Shown here one piece after another: positions 42,228 through 50,202 of a stretch of DNA of 64,000 nt (within the stretch, counting starts at the first letter, position 1; the number at the start of each line of letters is the position of its first letter). The translations under genes were made by a program, and so were the position numbers. Location of the stretch: positions 1 through 64,000 of the forward strand of contig NZ_JAPPVQ010000007.1 of NCBI RefSeq assembly GCF_026768455.1, written 5' to 3'. Under the pieces are notes generated by a model. The model saw nothing but the letters and a program-made list of their open reading frames with translations. It was not told the DNA's origin and made no database searches. This stretch comes from Candidatus Nitrosotenuis cloacae (GTDB lineage Archaea > Thermoproteota > Nitrososphaeria > Nitrososphaerales > Nitrosopumilaceae).

Positions 42228-43589
42228 TTACTTGAATAATGCGTCTACTTCTTTTTCGGTCAACAACTTCTTTGATACTACAAGTTCCCGGATTGTCTTG
42301 CCGGTTTTTAGCGACTCTTTGAAGAGGTCTGCCGACTTTTGGTATCCTATTTTTGGCGCAAGCAGGGTCACTATGACTGGGCTCTTCTCTATGTTTTGCT
42401 GCAATCTCTCCTCGTTTGCAGTCAACCCATCAATTAGATTCTTTGAGAATATGGGTACAAAGTTCTTGAGCATATCTGTAGAGTCAAGGACTGCCTTTAG
42501 CATACCTGGCAGCATCACGTTTAGCTCAAACTGTCCGCCCTGTGCTGCGTTTGCAACAGCGGTGTCGTTTCCAATTATTCCAAAGCAAACCATGTTCATG
42601 CACTCTGCAAGGGAGGGGTTTACCTTTCCTGGCATGATTGACGAACCTGCGTGCACTGCCGGAATTCCAAGCTCGGATAACCCAGCAATCGGGCCTGACG
42701 CCATAAGCCTGATGTCGTTTGCTATCTTGTTTATCTCGATTGCCATGTTTCGAATTGCAGATGATGCGTTTGCAACCGCAAACTTTGACTGCAGCGAGTG
42801 CTGCATGTCTGGCTCCGGCCTCAGCTTTAGTTTTGAAATCTTTGCAAGCTCAGATATTGCAATTACCCTGTATCCCTTTGGCGTGTTTGCACCGTTGCCT
42901 ACTGCCGTCCCGCCAAGTCCAACAAGTTCCAATTCCTTAATTGATGATAACACTGCGTTGCGTGCCTTTGTAACTGATGTGGCATACGCTGCAAACTCGC
43001 TTCCAAGCGTCACCGGAAGTGCATCCATGAGGTGGGTTCTTCCGATTTTCTTGTACCCTGAAAACTCTTTTGCCTTTTTTGTCAGTGATTTTATCAGGGT
43101 GTCGATTCCTGGGAGCATGTCCCTTAGGTTGAGCAAAATTGCAACGTGCATTGCGGTCGGAAATGTGTCATTGCTTGACTGCGACATGTTTACGTGATCA
43201 TTTGGATGCAAGAACTCGTACTGCCCCTTCTTCTTTCCGAGGATCTCAAGGGCCACGTTGCAGATCACCTCGTTTGTGTTCATGTTAAACGCAGTTCCTG
43301 CACCAGAGTTTATCTCCTCGATTACAAAGTGGTCTTGGTACTTTCCTGATAAAATGGCATCACACGCCTTGATGATTGCGTTTCCAAGCTTTGCGTCGAT
43401 TGCGCGCGTCTTGATGTTTGCTACTGCAGATGAGCGCTTTATCATGACAAACGCCGATATTAGGTGCTGGTGCGACCTTCTCCCAGTTACGTGGTACTGC
43501 TGTATTGCGCGGCCGGTAAATGCCCCATAGTATGCATCAGATGGGATCTTTACCTCGCCAAGCGAGTCCTTGTCGGTTCTATACTGCAA
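42228..43589 (-). CDS. Class II fumarase/aspartase family lyase
   Basis: A 453-residue member of the fumarase/aspartase superfamily. The signature GSSIMPGKVNPSLAE is complete, and HPNDHVNMSQSSNDTFPTAMH, SGAGTAFNMNTNEVI and KIGRTHLMDALPVTLG match class II fumarases and aspartases alike. Fumarase fits the incomplete TCA cycle, aspartase would give ammonia; sequence reading does not settle it. The frame opens 6 residues upstream, but a minus-strand TATA (AATTTATTTTA, 43609-43619) lies about 26 bases before the TTG at 43589. Confidence 0.88.
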   Translation of the reverse strand: MQYRTDKDSLGEVKIPSDAYYGAFTGRAIQQYHVTGRRSHQHLISAFVMIKRSSAVANIKTRAIDAKLGNAIIKACDAILSGKYQDHFVIEEINSGAGTAFNMNTNEVICNVALEILGKKKGQYEFLHPNDHVNMSQSSNDTFPTAMHVAILLNLRDMLPGIDTLIKSLTKKAKEFSGYKKIGRTHLMDALPVTLGSEFAAYATSVTKARNAVLSSIKELELVGLGGTAVGNGANTPKGYRVIAISELAKISKLKLRPEPDMQHSLQSKFAVANASSAIRNMAIEINKIANDIRLMASGPIAGLSELGIPAVHAGSSIMPGKVNPSLAECMNMVCFGIIGNDTAVANAAQGGQFELNVMLPGMLKAVLDSTDMLKNFVPIFSKNLIDGLTANEERLQQNIEKSPVIVTLLAPKIGYQKSADLFKESLKTGKTIRELVVSKKLLTEKEVDALFK

Positions 43590-43608
43590 CACACAGAGTC
43601 CAAACAAC

Positions 43609-43619
43609 TAAAATAAATT
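43609..43619 (-). promoter_or_regulatory. TATA box for the fumarase/aspartase gene
   Basis: Minus-strand AATTTATTTTA is centred 25-26 bases before TTG 43589. Confidence 0.45.
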
Positions 43620-43680
43620 CCCAGCGGGTGCCGGTTCTTGCAGATTTTTTCAAAGTCCGAGCCGGAAATGATGGGAATTA

Positions 43681-43689
43681 TTATATAGG
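43681..43689 (+). promoter_or_regulatory. TATA box for the NirK-type oxidase
   Basis: TTATATAGG is centred 26 bases before ATG 43711. It is one of the best-formed TATA boxes in the window, in keeping with a highly expressed gene. Confidence 0.6.
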
Positions 43690-43710
43690 TTGGTAGAAGT
43701 CTCAAACACG

Positions 43711-45060
43711 ATGAATAAGCGACATAGTATGCTATTTTCCGTTACAGCAGTAGCGGTATTAGCAGCGACCTTATTCGGAAGCACATACACACAATCCCAA
43801 ATGGTGGGCACATTGGCAGCTTCAAAAGACGGCGACCTGATTTCAAAAATCCATGACATGGGTGGACTGAAATTGGTGATGCCACAGGCTTTTGCAGCAG
43901 TCGATTGTGACGGTATCGAAGACGGAAGACAAGTAGTCGACTTTGATCTTTATGCAAAAAGTGCTGAACTGCCAGTAATTGGTGGCGGCACATACAAAGC
44001 CATGACTTTTAGCGGACAGGTCCCAGGACCAACACTTAGAGTCACACAAGGCGATGTCGTAAGAGCAACATTGACACTTGCAGACGACGAACCAACACCA
44101 CACGGAAACGACATGCACGCATCTGAGAACAGCGCGTCATACTTTGGCAAAGTAATGCCAGGTGAATCATACACATTCTGTTATGTCGCCCAAGTGCCGG
44201 GTACCTTCAAGTACCACTGCTCTGGCGTTGACGTAGCAGCAATGGACCAACACGTCCTATCAGGAATGTATGGTATGACCATCGTTGACCCACTCAAAGG
44301 CTACAAGCCACTCGTAGTGGAAAAAACAAAGGTAGATGACAGCGGCGAAGTTGTCAGAGATAGGCAAACCTACTCTGCAGATGCACTTGAATTCCAGCTG
44401 CAATACAATCAGTTGTACCTAACTGAGGACGGCGGCTATGATCAAGGTGCAATGTTCAATCACCACACCACATGGACCGTTGTAAACGGAATGTCATTTG
44501 GCTATGTACCAAATGCAAACCACAACAACCTCATCCTAGGCAGCCCAACAAAGAACATCTTTGTTGCACAGCCATGGAACGCAGATGAGCTAAAGCAGTA
44601 TCAATCACAGCTTTTGTTCATCGAGGCAGGACAGAAGACTAGATTCTTCATTGAGAACCAAGGAAACGAACCAGTCTACTTCCACATCGTAGGTGAGATA
44701 ATTGACCGTGTCACACAAGGAAATGTTGTGCAAGCAAAAGGAACTGAGACTTGGCTAGTAGGAGGCTCACAAGGCATGATTGCCGATGTGGTCTTTGACG
44801 AACCAGGCGTATATGTTGCAGTAAACCACGACTATGCAGCAATCTTCACAGGTGCAGCATCAGTGATGGTAGTTGGCGATCCCTTTGGTCTAAACGAGCA
44901 ACTGGGCACTAGCGCGCAATCATATGCAGAACTCTTGGGCAACCCAAGCGATGCAATCCCACCAATGGGTAAGAACAGCATTGCACATCCAAAGGTTAAC
45001 CTCCACGGCTTGTACACTGACGAACGTGCTGAAGAATTAAAGTCCGAACTAGGACTATAA
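43711..45060 (+). CDS. nirK: NirK-type copper nitrite reductase/multicopper oxidase
   Basis: A 449-residue exported cupredoxin protein; residues 1-30 are a signal peptide. The copper ligands can be placed: type 1 H131, C170, H181 and M186, type 2 H136, H169 and H325, with the active-site Asp at D134 and a His pair at 251-252. The spacing (5, 33, 1, 11, 5) is that of NirK. In Thaumarchaeota such proteins are abundant and are thought to take part in ammonia oxidation, making or consuming NO. ATG 43711 is leaderless; an earlier TTG 43690 overlaps the TATA box. Codons look optimised relative to neighbours. Confidence 0.93.
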   Translation: MNKRHSMLFSVTAVAVLAATLFGSTYTQSQMVGTLAASKDGDLISKIHDMGGLKLVMPQAFAAVDCDGIEDGRQVVDFDLYAKSAELPVIGGGTYKAMTFSGQVPGPTLRVTQGDVVRATLTLADDEPTPHGNDMHASENSASYFGKVMPGESYTFCYVAQVPGTFKYHCSGVDVAAMDQHVLSGMYGMTIVDPLKGYKPLVVEKTKVDDSGEVVRDRQTYSADALEFQLQYNQLYLTEDGGYDQGAMFNHHTTWTVVNGMSFGYVPNANHNNLILGSPTKNIFVAQPWNADELKQYQSQLLFIEAGQKTRFFIENQGNEPVYFHIVGEIIDRVTQGNVVQAKGTETWLVGGSQGMIADVVFDEPGVYVAVNHDYAAIFTGAASVMVVGDPFGLNEQLGTSAQSYAELLGNPSDAIPPMGKNSIAHPKVNLHGLYTDERAEELKSELGL

Positions 45061-45067
45061 ACCTCAA

Positions 45068-45088
45068 TTTTTATTATTTTTCTTATTT
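45068..45088 (+). terminator. T-rich terminator after nirK
   Basis: Three T-tracts in 21 bases directly after the nirK stop. Confidence 0.5.
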
Positions 45089-45128
45089 CGTATAATGATT
45101 CATATTCCGTATAGCGGGGCAACATCTT

Positions 45129-46061
45129 GTGAGTTTAAACAACACTGTTTTGATTTGTGATCAGGTTGACGCAGTTCTAAATGACATTCTAAAGAAGAAC
45201 GGCTTGCAGGTGACGTACGAGCCGCAGATAACCCCAGAAGACCTGGCAAAAAAGATAGGTGACTATGAGGTGGTAATAGTCCGAAGCAGGACCACCATAA
45301 CAAAGGAACTAATCGAAAAGGCCTCAAAGTGCAAGATACTTGCGCGGGTCGGAGTGGGGCTTGATAATATAGACACAGATGCTGCAAAGTCCAAGAATAT
45401 TCGGGTGATTAACGCAGTGGAGGGCGCAATGAATGCAGTAGCAGAGCTGGTAATAGGCCTGATGCTGTCTATGGCCAGAGACATTCCTCGCGCAGACAGA
45501 GAGTTGCGCGACGGCAAGTGGATAAAAAAGGAATTGATGGGCACAGAGCTTGCAGGAAAGTACCTTGGAATTGTGGGCCTTGGCAACATAGGAAAGAGGC
45601 TTGCGCGGCTTGCAAGGGCACTGAACATGAATGTAATAGGATTTGACGTGGTTCCAATTGATCCAGAGTTTGCAAAAGAGGTGGGCCTGATGAAGGCGGA
45701 CTTGGACACCTTACTGCAGAGTGCGGACTATGTGTCACTGCACGTGCCGCTGCTTGACAGCACCAAGAATCTAATCAATGCGGAGAGAATGTCAAAGATG
45801 AAAAAGACTGCAAGGATAATCAACACATCTCGCGGCGGAACTGTGGACGAGGTGGCGTTGTACAATGCGTTACAGTCCGGCAATCTTGGCGGCGCAGCAC
45901 TTGACGTGTTTGAGAAAGAGCCAGCAATTGGCAACAAACTGATCAGTCTGCCGAACTTTATTGCGACGCCGCACATCGGCGCGCAGACAAAGGAGGCGCA
46001 GTCGCTTGCAGCAAACGTCATCGCAGAAAAGGTAATCCAGATCCTGCGCGGCGTAATCTAG
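45129..46061 (+). CDS. serA: D-2-hydroxyacid dehydrogenase (short phosphoglycerate dehydrogenase type)
   Basis: A 310-residue D-isomer-specific dehydrogenase. NAD loop GIVGLGNIGKRLARLARAL, catalytic Arg in INTSRGGTVDE, Glu in DVFEKEP and His in ATPHIGAQTKEAQ are all present. VVIVRSRTTITKELIEKA near the N-terminus is typical of SerA. The ACT regulatory domain of long SerA is absent, so feedback control by serine would be lacking. 3-phosphoglycerate dehydrogenase is most likely; glyoxylate/hydroxypyruvate reductase is an alternative. The start is GTG. Confidence 0.88.
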   Translation: MSLNNTVLICDQVDAVLNDILKKNGLQVTYEPQITPEDLAKKIGDYEVVIVRSRTTITKELIEKASKCKILARVGVGLDNIDTDAAKSKNIRVINAVEGAMNAVAELVIGLMLSMARDIPRADRELRDGKWIKKELMGTELAGKYLGIVGLGNIGKRLARLARALNMNVIGFDVVPIDPEFAKEVGLMKADLDTLLQSADYVSLHVPLLDSTKNLINAERMSKMKKTARIINTSRGGTVDEVALYNALQSGNLGGAALDVFEKEPAIGNKLISLPNFIATPHIGAQTKEAQSLAANVIAEKVIQILRGVI

Positions 46062-46354
46062 CGGAACATAAACCTCATCTTGTTGTATCCGACAATTTAA
46101 AATTAACAACCCGCTTCGTATCGAACTGACTGGCAACTGTCGTGTGCCGTTCATTTTTGTTGATTTGTAAATTAGAATTCTAATATTGAAAGATGCTTGC
46201 AAATTCTGTTCATCCCTAGAGTATTGTGATGTGCTGGACGACGTGTTGGTAATTTACCATGCGCGATGGTGTGAATATGGCTATATTTTGACTCAATTAC
46301 TATTCGCTAAAGCAAACCACATCGTATTTTATACTTCGATTCATCTTCTATGGC
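46062..46354. other. Longest gene-free stretch (about 293 bases)
   Basis: No convincing protein or RNA gene is seen; one 67-codon frame from 46186 has an unlikely composition. The stretch holds a perfect 14-base palindrome ATTAGAATTCTAAT at 46171-46184 and, at its end, the TATA box ATTTTATAC (46326-46334) of the next gene. Confidence 0.4.
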
Positions 46355-46726
46355 ATGGGACTTTTTTCCAGGGGAAATCTTGCATTTGAAAAGATAAATC
46401 TATCGCGCTCAAAGATTGCATCTGACGGATACGCCACAATAACGCTCAACGTAAAAAACCGAGACCAAAAGTTTGATGGACTGGTTGCGGTAACGGAAAC
46501 GGACGACCTTCAGGGCCAGTACCTAAAAATTGACACACCCTCGCTGTCACTTCCGGCACTTGACTTTCCAAATCGGAACACGGGTGACCACAAAATAACT
46601 CTGACTCCGCACAACATACCGCTAAGCGAGATGTCGTTTAGAATACACCTCAAGATCATGGCCGGCGGCGCAGACAGACCGGTCCTTGAGAAAAAGTTCT
46701 CCCTGACTGTGACCAAAAAGCAATAG
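46355..46726 (+). CDS. Conserved small protein with Ig-like beta pattern, unknown function
   Basis: A 123-residue soluble protein with no signal peptide. The pattern of alternating hydrophobic residues, ATITLNVKNRDQKFDGLVAVTETDDL and HKITLTPHNIPLSEMSFRIHLKI, suggests an immunoglobulin-like or C2-like beta-sandwich. I do not recognise the family. A TATA box about 25 bases before ATG 46355 supports a real, leaderless gene. Confidence 0.65.
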   Translation: MGLFSRGNLAFEKINLSRSKIASDGYATITLNVKNRDQKFDGLVAVTETDDLQGQYLKIDTPSLSLPALDFPNRNTGDHKITLTPHNIPLSEMSFRIHLKIMAGGADRPVLEKKFSLTVTKKQ

Positions 46727-46850
46727 TCTTTAGGTGTGCCAAAACTGCGAACCTTTTTGACCAAACTATCACAATAAAGTTATCCCACAATTTATCATAA
46801 AATCTGCAAAATCTATATCGAACTTGGCATGATTGCATCAAAAAGCAAGC

Positions 46851-46859
46851 ATAAAATAC
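46851..46859 (+). promoter_or_regulatory. TATA box for the CGPG-repeat protein
   Basis: ATAAAATAC is centred 27-28 bases before TTG 46883 and supports this non-ATG start. Confidence 0.5.
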
Positions 46860-46882
46860 AGAATTTGGGCGGTATGGTATAA

Positions 46883-47725
46883 TTGAAAAAGTTACTAGTT
46901 TTTGCATTACTGGCATTTAGCATAATCCTGCCGTCTGCCGCATTTGCGGAGGCTGGCATGGAATCCGTCGAAGTAAATGGAACCACATATGACGTCAACT
47001 ATGACGCAACGGGACTGACGGTACTTGGGATGGACACAGAGACATCCCCACCTACTCTGATAATATTCGTAGAGACTGCCGAGGTCTCTGGGACGCTAGA
47101 GGTGACACTTGACAGGGCATTTTTTGACTCTACTGCGGACGGTGCAGACGAGGACTTTTTGGTGCTAGCCGACGGTGGCATAGATGTTGAATTTACAGAC
47201 TCTGCAACAGAGACACAAAGGGTGCTGACAATCCAGGTCCCGTCCGGAACAAGCTCAATTGACATTCTTGGAACTACATTTGGCACAGGCAAGACCGTTG
47301 AGGAAACGCCAATTGAGGAGCCAGAAGAGACGCCAGTTGAAGAGCCGGAGGCAGTTCCAGAAGAGCCCGAGATGACGTGCGGCCCTGGAACCGTTCTGCA
47401 GGACGGAACATGCGTGCTGGAACAGGTGACGCCCCCAGTTGAAGAGCCGGTAGAGGAGACACCCGAGCCTACAAACGAGATGACGTGCGGCCCTGGAACC
47501 GTTCTAAAGGACGGAACATGCGTGCTGGATCAGACATGCGGCGCCGGAACCATTCTCGTTGACGGACAATGCGTACTGGATACATCACAGCCTGCGCCGA
47601 CACCAAAGTCGAGCCGTGGAATGGCATTTGAGTTCGTGGCACCGTTGATTGGCGCATTCATAATTGCCTTCATTGTAATGATTGTCCTGTGGGCAATAGG
47701 CAAAGCAGGCAGAAACAAGAACTAG
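46883..47725 (+). CDS. Secreted membrane-anchored protein with CGPGTxLxDGxCV repeats
   Basis: A 280-residue protein. Residues 1-22 are a signal peptide (LLVFALLAFSIILPSAAFA). Residues 25-130 look like a beta-rich domain; 130-170 are an acidic Glu-Pro-Val linker. Three Cys-pair repeats CGPGTVLxDGTCVL follow, then a membrane helix (about residues 250-270) with a basic tail. The same repeat appears in the CFI-box protein at 1-573. Each repeat has two Cys that could form a disulfide outside the cell. Function unknown; a cell-surface structural or adhesion role is a guess. Confidence 0.75.
   Translation: MKKLLVFALLAFSIILPSAAFAEAGMESVEVNGTTYDVNYDATGLTVLGMDTETSPPTLIIFVETAEVSGTLEVTLDRAFFDSTADGADEDFLVLADGGIDVEFTDSATETQRVLTIQVPSGTSSIDILGTTFGTGKTVEETPIEEPEETPVEEPEAVPEEPEMTCGPGTVLQDGTCVLEQVTPPVEEPVEETPEPTNEMTCGPGTVLKDGTCVLDQTCGAGTILVDGQCVLDTSQPAPTPKSSRGMAFEFVAPLIGAFIIAFIVMIVLWAIGKAGRNKN
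47369..47581 (+). repeat. Three tandem Cys-repeat units within the coding sequence
   Basis: Units at 47369-47425 and 47477-47533 are 57 bases long and nearly identical in DNA (differences at only a few bases), which implies a recent duplication. A third, diverged unit follows at 47534-47581. Confidence 0.75.
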
Positions 47726-48321
47726 GAAACTATCTTCTCATTTATCAGATACTGCATCCCGTTTAGGAACTCGGCATCTGTTATCTTTTTGTCTAGCCAC
47801 CACTGGGCGTTTCCCATGTACCATTCTGGGATGTTTACAGAGTTCTTCAGACTGCCCTGGAACTCTATCATCTTGTTGTCTGTGAGGAATTTTAGCAAGG
47901 AGTAATCCGACAGTCCTCCTGCGGACCACTGGCCAATCACGACGTTGCTTCCAATTGGCAAGACCATGTTGCCAGAATCTGTTAGCGAAAACTCGGCACT
48001 TGATTTTTCCCCGTCGTATTCCATCTCGATTTGGTATCTTCCTTCCTTGAATATCTCGGAGCTGAACGGATTTGGAGCGGTAATTGTTGTCATGGTATTT
48101 TTTATCTGGACTGGGATTGCGGAACTCCTAATCCCATCGGGTCCTACAATGTGGATTGTCGCAGCATCCTTTGTCACCTTTGATACGCTTATTATGAATG
48201 TGAGATGGTCCCCATAACTGTAGGCGTCTTTGCTGGTACTAATTGACGACTCTGCAAACGCCATCTGGGACGAGAAAATAATGGCTGCAAATATTGCCGC
48301 ATATTTTAGCACGAGCTGCAA
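47722..48321 (-). CDS. Secreted protein with a C-terminal EWY...NAxWW motif
   Basis: A 199-residue exported protein: signal peptide residues 1-23 ending MAFAES, then a beta-sandwich-like domain (AYSYGDHLTFIISVSKVTKDAATIHIVGPDG) and a C-terminal segment IPEWYMGNAQWWLDKKITDAEFLNGMQYLI. That last motif recurs in many exported thaumarchaeal proteins, often in several copies; here there is one. Function unknown. Its TTG start is 21 bases from the stop of the coiled-coil gene upstream, with which it may be co-transcribed. Confidence 0.75.
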   Translation of the reverse strand: MQLVLKYAAIFAAIIFSSQMAFAESSISTSKDAYSYGDHLTFIISVSKVTKDAATIHIVGPDGIRSSAIPVQIKNTMTTITAPNPFSSEIFKEGRYQIEMEYDGEKSSAEFSLTDSGNMVLPIGSNVVIGQWSAGGLSDYSLLKFLTDNKMIEFQGSLKNSVNIPEWYMGNAQWWLDKKITDAEFLNGMQYLINEKIVS

Positions 48322-48342
48322 TTATTATTTTGCAATAAAGCC

Positions 48343-49014
48343 CTATCGCTTAAGCTGACTCATAGCCTGGCGTATCTTGGAGTCGTCCTTTATTCCGAGC
48401 CTCTCAAGTTCCATCTCGATTATCTTTAGCGGATCCGGTGTGGATGTCGCGTTTTTATCTATTGTTTCTATCTCGTTTCTTATGTGTGCAATCTGCTCGT
48501 CCTTTTGGCGAATCTCCTCATTTATCTTTTCAATCTGCATGGTATGGTGCAACAATTTCTCTCTGAGTACGTTCTGCTCCTTTTCAATGTGGGCTAGAAG
48601 CGACTCTTTGTCGTTTTCGGTTATGTATTTGCAGTTTACTCTTTCTAATTCCTCTCTTGGCTTTATCGTGTTGTTTTGAAGCGCTGCTACCTCTTCTTTG
48701 AACTTGCGTTCCTGCTCCTTTAGCATGTTTATCTTGTTCTTTTTTTCCACCAAGTGCGCGTTTATGAATTTGAGGTACTGGTTCGTGTTGTTCATCTGGT
48801 CCATGAACTCCTCGGACTTTTCCTTTACCACCCCTGCCTTGCTTGACGACTTGTCCTTTCCAAAGATTATGGTCCTATCAGATACCGATAACGGGTCTAG
48901 CGCCTCTATCTTGGTGCCGACCCCAGTTATATGTGACCATTCGTCGTTCTGGGCCTTTCGGGCGTTTTCTTCCTCTTCTTCCTTGGTGAGTCTGTTGATG
49001 TATTTTTCAGTCAA
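48343..49014 (-). CDS. Coiled-coil protein, unknown function
   Basis: A 223-residue soluble protein. About residues 70-185 have the heptad pattern and Glu/Lys/Gln/Asn richness of a long coiled coil (KEEVAALQNNTIKPREELERV, then EQNVLREKLLHHTMQIEKINEEI). A short predicted helical end GIKDDSKIRQAMSQLKR follows. No known domain is recognised. The TTG start has a minus-strand TATA-like sequence about 26 bases upstream (near 49040). Confidence 0.7.
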   Translation of the reverse strand: MTEKYINRLTKEEEEENARKAQNDEWSHITGVGTKIEALDPLSVSDRTIIFGKDKSSSKAGVVKEKSEEFMDQMNNTNQYLKFINAHLVEKKNKINMLKEQERKFKEEVAALQNNTIKPREELERVNCKYITENDKESLLAHIEKEQNVLREKLLHHTMQIEKINEEIRQKDEQIAHIRNEIETIDKNATSTPDPLKIIEMELERLGIKDDSKIRQAMSQLKR

Positions 49015-49209
49015 TGCGTACCCTGCTACCTTCTATGATATGATTTGGCAGTTGTCCGAAAAGGATGAGCTCTGACAATGTTTATCATACGTTGTGACGT
49101 AACACACACTGAATTTCGCACAACGGAATTCCTGCAAGTGAAAAAACTAGGAGAATCTGACGCTTGCAGACATTATTATATCAAAAAGGGATCTTGCCGT
49201 ACCTTAGAC

Positions 49210-49219
49210 ATATAAATAC
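49210..49219 (+). promoter_or_regulatory. TATA box for rpl15e
   Basis: ATATAAATAC is centred about 25 bases before ATG 49239. It lies downstream of the earlier in-frame start at 49164 and so excludes that start. Confidence 0.6.
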
Positions 49220-49238
49220 GACCCTGATAGGTGCCGTA

Positions 49239-49691
49239 ATGCTCAGCAACCAAGACGCCGCATGGCTGAAACTCTGGAGGGAAAACTCGCCTGAAATAAG
49301 AAAGAGGGCCATCCAGTGGAGAAAACAGAACGCATTTACAAGAATCGACAAGCCAAGCCGAATACAAAAGGCAAGGCGCCTCGGATACAAGGCAAAGCAG
49401 GGAATGGTGTCAATTAGGGTGCGAGTTGGAACCGGCGGCATGAGGCGACAAAGACCTGTTGCCGGAAGAAGACAAAAGCACCTTGGTGTGAACCACATGA
49501 AGGCAGAGGTAAACATGAAGCAGGTTGCAGACCGAAGGGTGGCAGAAAAATACAAGAACTTGAAACTACTTGGCTCGTACTTTTTGTACAAGGACGGATT
49601 TCACTACTGGTTTGAGGCAATACTTGCAGACAAGTCCCACCCAAGAATAGCAAAGGACAAAGAACTCCGCAAAAGAGTAATTCCTGCATAA
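49239..49691 (+). CDS. rpl15e: Ribosomal protein L15e
   Basis: A 150-residue basic protein of the large ribosomal subunit. QWRKQNAFTRIDKPSRIQKARRLGYKAKQG and VRVGTGGMRRQRPVAGRRQKHLGV are the core L15e signatures. The N-terminus (MLSNQDAAWLKLWRENSPE) is slightly different from the usual MYxxIREAW start. The upstream frame from 49164 runs through the TATA box, so ATG 49239 is used. The next gene starts one base after the stop. Confidence 0.93.
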   Translation: MLSNQDAAWLKLWRENSPEIRKRAIQWRKQNAFTRIDKPSRIQKARRLGYKAKQGMVSIRVRVGTGGMRRQRPVAGRRQKHLGVNHMKAEVNMKQVADRRVAEKYKNLKLLGSYFLYKDGFHYWFEAILADKSHPRIAKDKELRKRVIPA

Positions 49692-49692
49692 A

Positions 49693-50202
49693 TTGAAGTT
49701 TCTTTTACTTTTAATCCCGTTACTGGTTTTGCCCGCATATGCTGAGCCGCTTGCTGACAAGACCGGCTTTAAGGCAGGGTACGACGTTGTAGTTGACGGA
49801 AGGACCTACACCATAGAAACCATATCTAACTTTGACATAAGAAAGGTCTCACTTGAGGGGGGGAATTTGGTGTTTGACATCTCAAGCAGCCTTCAGAACA
49901 ACTTTGGCGAGCTGCAGATTCCGCAGAACGTCACATCTGGTGATGCAAAGTTCTTTGTGGATGGTATAGAGATATTTCCAAAGGTCTTACAAAACGACCG
50001 GATACGATTTGTCACACTCGAGTTTGCAGGAAACGGTACCCACACGCTGACTGTGGTCGGCGAGGCTGCGCAAAGTGAGCCAATCGTTGAATCGGTAGAT
50101 GGGCCAGTCGATTACATCCTGATAGTGGCGCCTGCAATTATAATTGGCGCAGTTGCTGCAATTACTGTCGTGTTTAAGAAACTAAAGAACTCTACTCGTT
50201 GA
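49693..50202 (+). CDS. Secreted or membrane-anchored protein, unknown function
   Basis: A 169-residue protein: signal peptide residues 1-17 (FLLLLIPLLVLPAYAEP), a beta-rich ectodomain of about 110 residues, and a C-terminal helix (YILIVAPAIIIGAVAAITVVF) with a basic KKLKNSTR tail. This topology places the domain outside the cell. No family is recognised. The TTG start is one base after rpl15e, so it may be read from the ribosomal-protein mRNA. Its 3' end overlaps the convergent redoxin gene by 11 bases. Confidence 0.68.
   Translation: MKFLLLLIPLLVLPAYAEPLADKTGFKAGYDVVVDGRTYTIETISNFDIRKVSLEGGNLVFDISSSLQNNFGELQIPQNVTSGDAKFFVDGIEIFPKVLQNDRIRFVTLEFAGNGTHTLTVVGEAAQSEPIVESVDGPVDYILIVAPAIIIGAVAAITVVFKKLKNSTR

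Noticed and set aside
46186-46389. A 67-codon frame in the gene-free stretch after serA
   Set aside because: It overlaps the start and TATA box of the next gene, and is rich in residues typical of random translation (Cys, His, Trp, Tyr).
47369-47581. The tandem repeat as a CRISPR array
   Set aside because: The units are in frame inside a gene, translate into a Cys motif and have no unique spacers of equal size.
49078-49215. A 45-codon plus-strand frame just before rpl15e
   Set aside because: It runs into the TATA box of rpl15e, has no convincing promoter and its composition gives no sign of a real protein.
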